A stretch of DNA of 64,000 bases from Heterocephalus glaber. Taxonomy: Eukaryota; Chordata; Mammalia; Rodentia; Bathyergidae. Of this stretch, positions 51,201-60,200 are shown piece after piece. Location: NCBI RefSeq assembly GCF_000247695.1, contig NW_004624747.1, forward strand, positions 27,088,825 to 27,152,824, read 5' to 3'. Both the position numbers and the translations under genes were made by a program. Position 1 is the stretch's first letter. Every line of letters begins with the position of its first letter. The notes beneath the pieces were generated by a model, which was not told the origin of the DNA, did no database searches, and was given only the letters and a program-made list of their open reading frames with translations.

Positions 51201-54200
51201 CCCTACAGCTGTTTAGGGACAATCGTGGGGTGGGAAGGGCTGGCCGGACAGCGTGGTCCCTGCCCACCGCACGGCCACCTGGCCTGCCTGGGACCCCAGC
51301 TCAGGCACAGGCAGGAAGGATGCTCAGGAATCGAAAGGAGGCAGAGGGAGGACACTGGAAACACGGGCAGGGCGTCCTTGGGGATGCAGAGGACACGGCG
51401 CCAGCCAGCGGGAGGACTCACGTCGGACTCAAATCTGCATCTTGGGCTGCTGGATCGTGACAGAAAGCCGGGCTCGGCAGACAGGGGCTCTGGCTGGTCC
51501 CCGGGGAGTGGGATGTGGTCACTGATCACAGAGTAACGCCCAGCGGATCCCTTGTGACCTGGTGGGGAGCATGGAGCCGTTGGAGAAAGGAGACAAGATG
51601 TGGAAACCGCAGCAGCTGATCTGCCCTGAGCCCGCCCTGGCCCCATCCACCCAGCAGTGCCCACCTGGCATCAGGGGTCCACAGGATGGGGCTCCAGTCA
51701 GAGGGATTAGTGGGAATCCCTGGCAAAGAGGCTTTCATGTTCCTTGGCTTAAAGTGGAGGAGCTATGAGGCTCGGCGACACTGCAGCCCTTTTATCACCA
51801 GGAAGAGGAAAGCTCAGAGACAGGAGCCATAGCTGGGGAGAAGCTGGCTTGCTGTTCGTGATTACAGGCCCTGAATCACACAGACCACCTGCATGGAGCC
51901 CTGCAGCTCCAGGCTGACCAAGTGTGGCGGGCAGAGACCTGGGGACAGCTGCCTCCCACCTGCCCAAAGCCACATTGGGAGCACAGCAGCTGCACATGCA
52001 TGCCCACTGGGGGCTCGGCACTCCCCCGCCCTGAGGACTGGCAGTGCCCAGGACTGCCCTGCAGACCCAGGTGCTGCTGCCCTCGCTGGGTTGCCTGGAA
52101 GACCCGGTCTGGAGCCTGAGACAGACACATGTGAGCACAGAGGCCTGAGCTATGATGCCAGGGACTGGGGTCTGCCGACACCGCAGCAGAGGGGAGCCCA
52201 GTTGCCCCACGCCCTGTGCTGGCGACAGAGGTAGCTGATGACACAGACTGCAAAATCGCCTGTGTCCCCTCTAACTTGCACAGCCAGTTCCCTGGGGAAA
52301 GAGGACTGGATGCAGCAGCTTTTTCCTGCCATTCCCCTAGACCAGCAAACATGGGTCAGACTGCTAGGGTTTACGCCTAGACGTCCCCAAAGCCACAAGC
52401 GCTCGTACGTGGGGCTGCTGGAAGGTGATTGGATCCTGGGGCTGAAGCTGGCCGGCTGCCCGGAAGGGGCAGTCACCGGGGGCGTGGCCTGGAAGGGCTC
52501 TTCTCCCTCCCAGCTCCTCCCTTCTCTCCGCTTCCCATCCTCCGTGCTGAGGAGCTCTCCTCCGCCAGGCCCCTGTGCAGTGCCACCTTGCCTTGGAGAG
52601 AGCAGGTCCCGGACTGAACCTCTCCTCCCTTAGTTTGTGGGTGTTGGGCATTGCGTTCCAGCGACGAGAAAGTGACTAAGGCTCAAACACAGGCCCTCGA
52701 GCAAGCTGTCGCACCTCACACTATCATGACTCCAGCGTCTACACAGCCTTGGGCCGCACCGTGGTCCCCAGGAGCTCCCAGCGCTATTCCGGAGGGGATG
52801 TGGCTGGGGAGTGGTGTTCCATCCAACTCGCCCTTGGGATGCCTCCCGATCTCTGAGCGTGACTCTGACCTCTCCCCTGGCACCCTGACCTCCGCTCACG
52901 TGGGACCAGGCTCTACCTAGCGTCAGGCCCTGCTGGGCTCCCGCTCAGCTCACTGCTGCCCGGCGCCCTCAGGTGTGCGCGAGGAGCCTGGCCACAAACA
53001 GGTGGAGTGGCAGAACCCGGCTGGGTCTTCCCAGAGCTGGTGGCCACCCCGCATTTTCCCATCACCCCCGCCCCCAGGTCCCGCAGAGGGGAAGGTCTGT
53101 GGGCAGGAAGGGACAAAAAAGTGTGCAGCATGTGCTCAACAGAGCGGGGTTTGCCTTCAAAAGAAGGGAGCCCTGCACCCCACAAACCTCTTCCCTTTTG
53201 TGAGGGAAGGGGCTGGGCAACAGAGCCACACCCTAAAACCAGAGGGCAGGGCCAGGCGGGGCGGAGACACTGGTGTGGGCCTGGAGCCACGGTTTCCCCC
53301 GGAGTGACTGCCCGAGATCTAACCCAGGACAGTGCCACAGTGCCACAGTGCCACCGTCTGGTGCCCGCACACAGAGGAGAGGGCGGACAGCAGAGGGGGC
53401 CAGGGCTCAGCTCTGCCCCACATGCTCTGCAGAGACCGCTCCCAGCACACCCGCAAGGCTCAGGGACGGTGCACACTGCCCCCGTGCAGGGACGTGTGCG
53501 TGACCAGGGTTACCACTGGAGCTCACACATCTGCACAGGTACGGCTCAGGTGCCATTTGTAAAACTTAAAAATAGTAACAATGCCATGCTGTATACAGAT
53601 TCGCTAAGAGGAAGGGGAAGAGGTTGTTTTTAAACCCATTTCCCAACCCACTTAGAAAAAAGTTACAGCTTGCTTAATTTTCAGCGTTGGAGAATTAATA
53701 TACCTTGTAAATACAAATAACACTGCTAAGTACAAGTACTGTAAATAGAATGGTGTCCTTTGTTTCCAAAGGCTCGACACACTGGAGCAATAGAAAGACG
53801 ATGAAAGTAAAATACTTCTTGGGGGTGGTTAGGGCTGGAATCTGAGCTGTCAGAGTAAACGCCACAGCCACAAGCACATACCCCGGGGGAAATAGGATGT
53901 GGGCCTTAACCAGCGTCCCTCTTCCCCGCTCGACCTCCAGACTCCCCAGGAAAACACCTGCCAGCCTGGTCTGCCTGCAGCTCACGTCTGAACGCCATGC
54001 ACAAGTGTCCTCATGTGGGTCTGGGCCCTGCTGGTGCACCTGCCAACTCCACGCCCCAAATGTGCCCCACACTGGCAGGAAATGTCCCCGACAGATGGAG
54101 ACACTGGCTGGGCCTCCACAGGCACACGTGTGGCTTTCCCTCTGGTAGCCGGATCCGGGTGCCTGCACCCCATAGAGCGTGGCACAGGCCTCCGAGGGCC

Positions 54201-57200
54201 TCCACAGGGATGGAGGGGCTGCGCGGCACTCATGGGGGAGTGTATCGGAGGCCAAGCCCCACCTCCTGTCCACCGACTTCCCCTCGGCTCCAGACAAGGG
54301 TGAGGCAGGGACACCTTCATCCTCCTCAGCCCCGGCCCAGCCCTGACCCTGGTGCCCACTCTCCCACGCCTGTGCGGAAGGAAGAGCGGAGGGAGGGAGG
54401 CGTAGGGCCAAGGTCGGCCAGCGGCGGGACTGCCTCTAACAAACTGCCCCGGAAGCTGCTCGTCCTGGAGTGCCAAGAATCAGGAGCAAGGTGTAAATTG
54501 ACTATGACAATCCAGAGAGAGATTCTGACACTCATCTCCCCTAAACTTAGAAAATAAAATCAACTCTGCAAACAAGTGGCCAGGCAGGGCCGCGGCCCGT
54601 CTCCGCCTGGCGTCCCGGTTAGCATCTCCCCAGGAGCATGTGGCTGACCCACGAGGTCCGGTTCCAGGGTACCCAGGACCGTGGCCAGAGTCCACAACAC
54701 ACGTGCAGGACGCAGTGGAGCCTGCTGCTCCTGCTCGGCCTCCTAAACCGAGATGGGGTGAGGGCAAAGTCACCACGTGCCTGCTGCTGCCCCTGTGGGA
54801 GCAGAAGTCCCAGGGACATCGCCAGGCTGGGACGGAAGAAGGGGAAGCGCTCAGGCAGCACGTGCCACGCACAGCGTCAGGGACCAGATGATAAAGCCAC
54901 ATAGGGCACCAGCGTGGACCCCAAGCCAGGCCCCAGGTGTGCGCCATGTGAGCCCCAGCTCCTCGGCTTCTCCTCTGTGATGTGGGCCCAAGGCTAGACT
55001 GGCACCTTGTGCTGTGGACGCAGCAAGGTGCTCCGACACCCATGGTCCGCGCAAGGCATGGGCTTCAGCATCCTGTGCTGTCCTCCGGCCCGGGCCAGCT
55101 GTGGCCACGCAGCCTTCCTTCCTGGCACAGCGTCCCGAGCCCGGGACCCTCCCCCAGGGCCAGGTGGGGCGCCCGCACTCACCCTTGCCAAGGGAGGTGG
55201 CGAGCCCATTCATGAACGGCGGGAAGGCCTTGCCAGGGGCCGCCGCGCCGCCGCTCAGCAGGTCAGTCTTCCCGGCGTGCTGCCGGGACTTCTCCAGGTC
55301 CCGCGACAGCAGGTGGAACTGCTCACTCTGCGCCCAGCATTTCTCCTCCAGCTCTCGGACCCTGCACTGCACGCGGGGCGGACAAATCAGCAGGGCGCGG
55401 GTGGTGGGGACTCACGTGCTCGTGCACACACACTGTGGTGTGCCCGCGTGTGGCGGGTGTCGCCTCTACCACCCAGCTCCCCGGCCAGCCTGGCTGCCGG
55501 CTGCTGTGCCAAAGCACAAGTGCTGGGAAATCCTGCAAACGCTCGGCTCGCAGCCAACCGCGGGGCCTGCGGGCTGAGTGTGCAGCCGGGCACTTGGTGG
55601 TTGGCCTGCCTTGCCCAACTGCTGGGACCTGGAGCACAAGGCCAGGCCCCAGCTGCTCTTGGGGACAGCTCAGTTGCTAACCCACCCATGCTCTGCCTCC
55701 CCTGGGCGCCCGCCCTGGACCCCAGAACCCCAAAGAACACGGCTCCCAGCAACACGAGGGAACCTCCACTGCTCGGCTGGGTTAGCAACGTGGCTGCTGT
55801 CTGCAGACTTCACAGACATCACGGGAGCCCCGGAAAGGGTGAGTCTCCCTCGGGGACATACAGGCCAAGGGCCCCCAGCGAGCTCCCTCCTTGCACAGGA
55901 CAGGCCTGGGACAGCCAGTGGCCAGCCACGGGACAAATGTCTCCCACCCTTGCTGGCTTCTGCTAAGCTGCTCTCTGCCAGCCCTGCCTTGCCACAGAAG
56001 CAGCCTGGGGGTAGCTACTGGGGTTCCCCCCACCGCCTTTGCACTCCCTTATATCCGCTTCCTGATGGCTTCCTGTTTGCCGATGGATGCAGGCCCACGC
56101 ACACCTGTGCTCCCTGGCTCAGGGACCCATCCTCAGCGCCTGCAGTCATTCGGCACTGAGAGCCGCTTGCTGAGTCCATGGAGGGAGGCGGCCTGGCCTG
56201 CAGTCCCTGTGCCTTGCAGGGTAGCTCCTGGCGTCTGCAGCCACGCCCCCCATTGATGTTCCCACGCTCAGGTGCCAGAGCAGACGCCCTAAACTGTCCT
56301 TGGTCCCTCGTGTGGCCTGGCTTCCTGCTGGGCACCAGGGCCGAGAGGGCAGGTTTTCCTCCTCCTGCTTCCTGTGTCGTTCCCAGCACCTGGCACAGAT
56401 GTTGGTACCACAAGGTGCAGGGGGCAATGTGAGAATGGGGGCTGAGGGCCCCGCCCATGCCCCACAGAGGAGGACTCAGCACAGTGGCCACTCTCACGCT
56501 CCTCCTCCTGCTCCTCCTCCTCCTGCTCCTCCTCCTCCTCCTCCTNNNNNNNNNNNNNNNNNNNNNNNNNNNNNNNNNNNNNNNNNNNNNNNNNNNNNNN
56601 NNNNNNNNNNNNNNNNNNNNNNNNNNNNNNNNNNNNNNNNNNNNNNNNNNNNNNNNNNNNNNNNNNNNNNNNNNNNNNNNNNNNNNNNNNNNNNNNNNNN
56701 NNNNNNNNNNNNNNNNNNNNNNNNNNNNNNNNNNNNNNNNNNNNNNNNNNNNNNNNNNNNNNNNNNNNNNNNNNNNNNNNNNNNNNNNNNNNNNNNNNNN
56801 NNNNNNNNNNNNNNNNNNNNNNNNNNNNNNNNNNNNNNNNNNNNNNNNNNNNNNNNNNNNNNNNNNNNNNNNNNNNNNNNNNNNNNNNNNNNNNNNNNNN
56901 NNNNNNNNNNNNNNNNNNNNNNNNNNNNNNNNNNNNNNNNNNNNNNNNNNNNNNNNNNNNNNNNNNNNNNNNNNNNNNNNNNNNNNNNNNNNNNNNNNNN
57001 NNNNNNNNNNNNNNNNNNNNNNNNNNNNNNNNNNNNNNNNNNNNNNNNNNNNNNNNNNNNNNNNNNNNNNNNNNNNNNNNNNNNNNNNNNNNNNNNNNNN
57101 NNNNNNNNNNNNNNNNNNNNNNNNNNNNNNNNNNNNNNNNNNNNNNNNNNNNNNNNNNNNNNNNNNNNNNNNNNNNNNNNNNNNNNNNNNNNNNNNNNNN

Positions 57201-60200
57201 NNNNNNNNNNNNNNNNNNNNNNNNNNNNNNNNNNNNNNNNNNNNNNNNNNNNNNNNNCTCCTCCTCCTACTCCTCCTCCTCCTGCTCCTCCTCCTCCTCC
57301 TCCTACTCCTCCTCCTGCTCCTCCTGCTCCTCCTCCCCATTCTCAGCTCCATCATCCAGAACGAATCTCTATTTACGTCTGAGATCATGGACTCCTAAAT
57401 ATAAACCTGACAGATCCCAAGCCTATAATTAATTTCCTCGATTCATTTTAAAAGTTGGCAGGATTCTTATTTTAAGGAGTTGAATGGGTCTGGCCCAGGA
57501 AGTGCTCTCCACAAGGAAGGTGCTCCAGGCACGGGGGTGAGGTCGGGCTCCGAGGGGCCCAGGGTGCAGGGCCTGGCTTGGCCCTGGAGACGGTGCCAGG
57601 GCTTCCCGAGGGCAGCCAGGCCCCAGGCTGGAGCAACCCTGACACAGGGTGGGCAGGAGGACATGGATGTGCCCAGGACTCATTACCTAAAGGGCCACAG
57701 GTGTGCCGCGAGGCGGGACCCGGTGGGGGGCAGGAGACAGGTCGGGGTCCTGTGGTCTGGTGTGCACAGGAAATGCCCCAGCAATCCACTTCCTGGCACC
57801 GGGTGCCCGTGAAAGAGGCTGACAGAGAGTGACCTGGGCACCCATCTAACATTTCGGCAGGGATAAAACTGCAGCCATGGAGGACATGGTAGTGGCTGTG
57901 GGGTTGGGCTGGGAGCTATGATCACAGAGGTCGCTGGGGAGTGAGTCCTCTGTATACCAGACAATGGCGGCGTTACCAGGACTGAGCTCACAAATGTGGC
58001 TGGCGGCCCCTGGGCGGAACACTGCCCACAGCCCTGGGCACCCGTCCTTGGGGGCTCGTGGCGGGGTTCACAGGACGCTCTGGCTATGTCTAAAGTCATT
58101 TCAAAATAAAAAGGATCGAAGAGTTAAATGAGTTTTAAGCTACCAAACAAGGGCCAGTGCTTTGCAGAAACGGCGGAAACCACAAGGCTGGTGCAGGGCC
58201 ACCAGTCTCGGCCCCGGAAGAAGGTGCTGGCAAGGCCCTGTGTGCAGGCTGCATGGTCCATCTGTCCCACCTGGGCCTCAGGCCCAGAGGAGGCGGCCCA
58301 GGTGTGCTCAGGGGCCACAATGGGGGAGTGTGAGCAAACCTGCCATAGCCAGCGGTGGCGGCAGTATAGAGGGCTAGTGTGGACAGTCGTGAGACAGAGC
58401 TGAGCCTGTAGCATGGCAGCCTGAGCAGGGGGTGGCAGAGGAGCCATCAGAGCTGCCCCACGAAGGGTCTGCTCAGGGGAGCTATGGAATCTCATCTGAG
58501 AGAGGCAGGGAACCCATGCTGGCCTGAGCTGGGAGAGAGGGAGCTGCCCAATGGGACACCTGGGCTCCAGAGATGCAGGGTACCATGGAGCCAGCCTGTT
58601 ACAGCTCCTGTCTAGACGTCCCCCCAAAGCCTCATGTGCTCTTAGGTGGGGGTTTTCAGAACTGGCTGGATCTAGGGTGTGATGCTGGGATTAAGGGTGT
58701 GTGGTACTAAATTAGTCCACAGACCAGAATTAGCACAGCTCTACGTGTGACTGAATGGATTTACTGAAGACAGAAACCCCAACCTGGGTGTGAATGGCAC
58801 CACCCAAAAGGCTTGTAGCTTGGATGGGATAAAGGGAAGACAGGCTCACAGATGCTGCTGCTGCTCACTGCTTCCTCCCCACCCTGCCATGGACTGTTTC
58901 TTCTCTGAGATATCCCTCTGCCAGGCTGCCCTACCTGGGAGCCAGCCAGCTACGGACTGAAACTTCTACAAACTGTGAGCTGAAATAAACCTTGCCTCCC
59001 TTAACTTGTGGTTGATGGGTATTTTGTCCTAGCAATCAGAAAAGGAACTAAGACACAGCCAGAGCCATGCCCCTCAAGCCCCTGTGTTGCAAGTGTTTAT
59101 GCTCCAGGTTTCAACCAGGAGTCCTGCAGCATCCAGAATCCTCTTTCCTTTCGGAAGAAGCCTGGTCCCCTAAGCAGTGGGCACTCGGGGTGAGGCCAGG
59201 ATGCAGGTGAGCCACCTGAGGACGGGGTAGGGTGGTAGAATCACCTGAGTGTGTGCAGCGTACCCCACAGGGCTGTCACTGCTGTCCACCTGAAGCATGC
59301 CAGATCATCCTGCTGAGGGCATGAGATGACCCTGGCGAGGGTGGGGAGTGAATGGGTCCTGCAAGGAGCTGAGCTCCTGCACGGGGCAGGACTGTGCCAC
59401 CCCCCCCCTTCCACAACCAGGTCTCTGGAGAGGCAAGGAGTCTTGGTTTCCGTGGAAAATCTCTCTTCCCAATGCTGGCAAGGGCTTCAGGCACTCCTGC
59501 TCAGCCTGACCATGTCTAGAGATGGCTGGGCCCCCTGCAGGTGCAGCCAGGCTGGATGGCCCTGTGCCATTCCCCCACATGCTAGACAGCCCTCCTGGCA
59601 TCCTGGGGCCCGGGACTCCGTCATTCACCACCCTTTGAGATGGAGACACATGGCCAGGGAGGTGAACATTGACTTCCAGCATGGTGGCCCAGGTTGTTGG
59701 CCTGGCTCAGGAACGGTTCTGGCTGCTCTCAGATGAGACCGTGCAGGCTGCCTAGCATCTTCAGGGTGAGCAGGTGTTCAGTGAAGGTAAAAGTATCCAG
59801 ACCTGCAAGTGGGCTCACGGACCTGCCTGTGCCTGGGGCCTGGCTGCTAAGCCGACTGCCGGTGGGTCACTGGGCAGGTGTGTGGTCACCTGGGTGTGTC
59901 CATGGCCTGGGAAGTGGCCACCTGGGGGGGGGGGGCTGTCCCCGAGCTTCGAGGCTGTGCTGGCCATGGCGGGCACACAGGGTTCCGCCCTCACGCGGGG
60001 GCTGCAACGGGGCCACGCCTTCCCCAAGGCTCCCAGGCTCCTCCAGAGGCCCCAGCGCGGGCAGGCGCGGGAGGTAATGGCTGGAGACTGACACCTGCTG
60101 CAGGGTGCTATGGGGGAGGTGGCACAAACACCCGTGGGGCCCTGGAGGGCCAGCCAGGGGGCGCACAGATGCTCCGGGCAGGGGTGGGGTGCAGACTGGC

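Noticed and set aside
55362..55366. Alternative acceptor five bases inside exon 55183-55366
   Set aside because: It would shift the frame; the upstream AG joins the previous exon in phase 0 and keeps VRELEEK in frame.
56300..57398. Long open frames of poly-Leu, poly-Pro or poly-Arg across the gap
   Set aside because: They run through 712 unknown bases inside a CTC repeat and have no splice or homology support.
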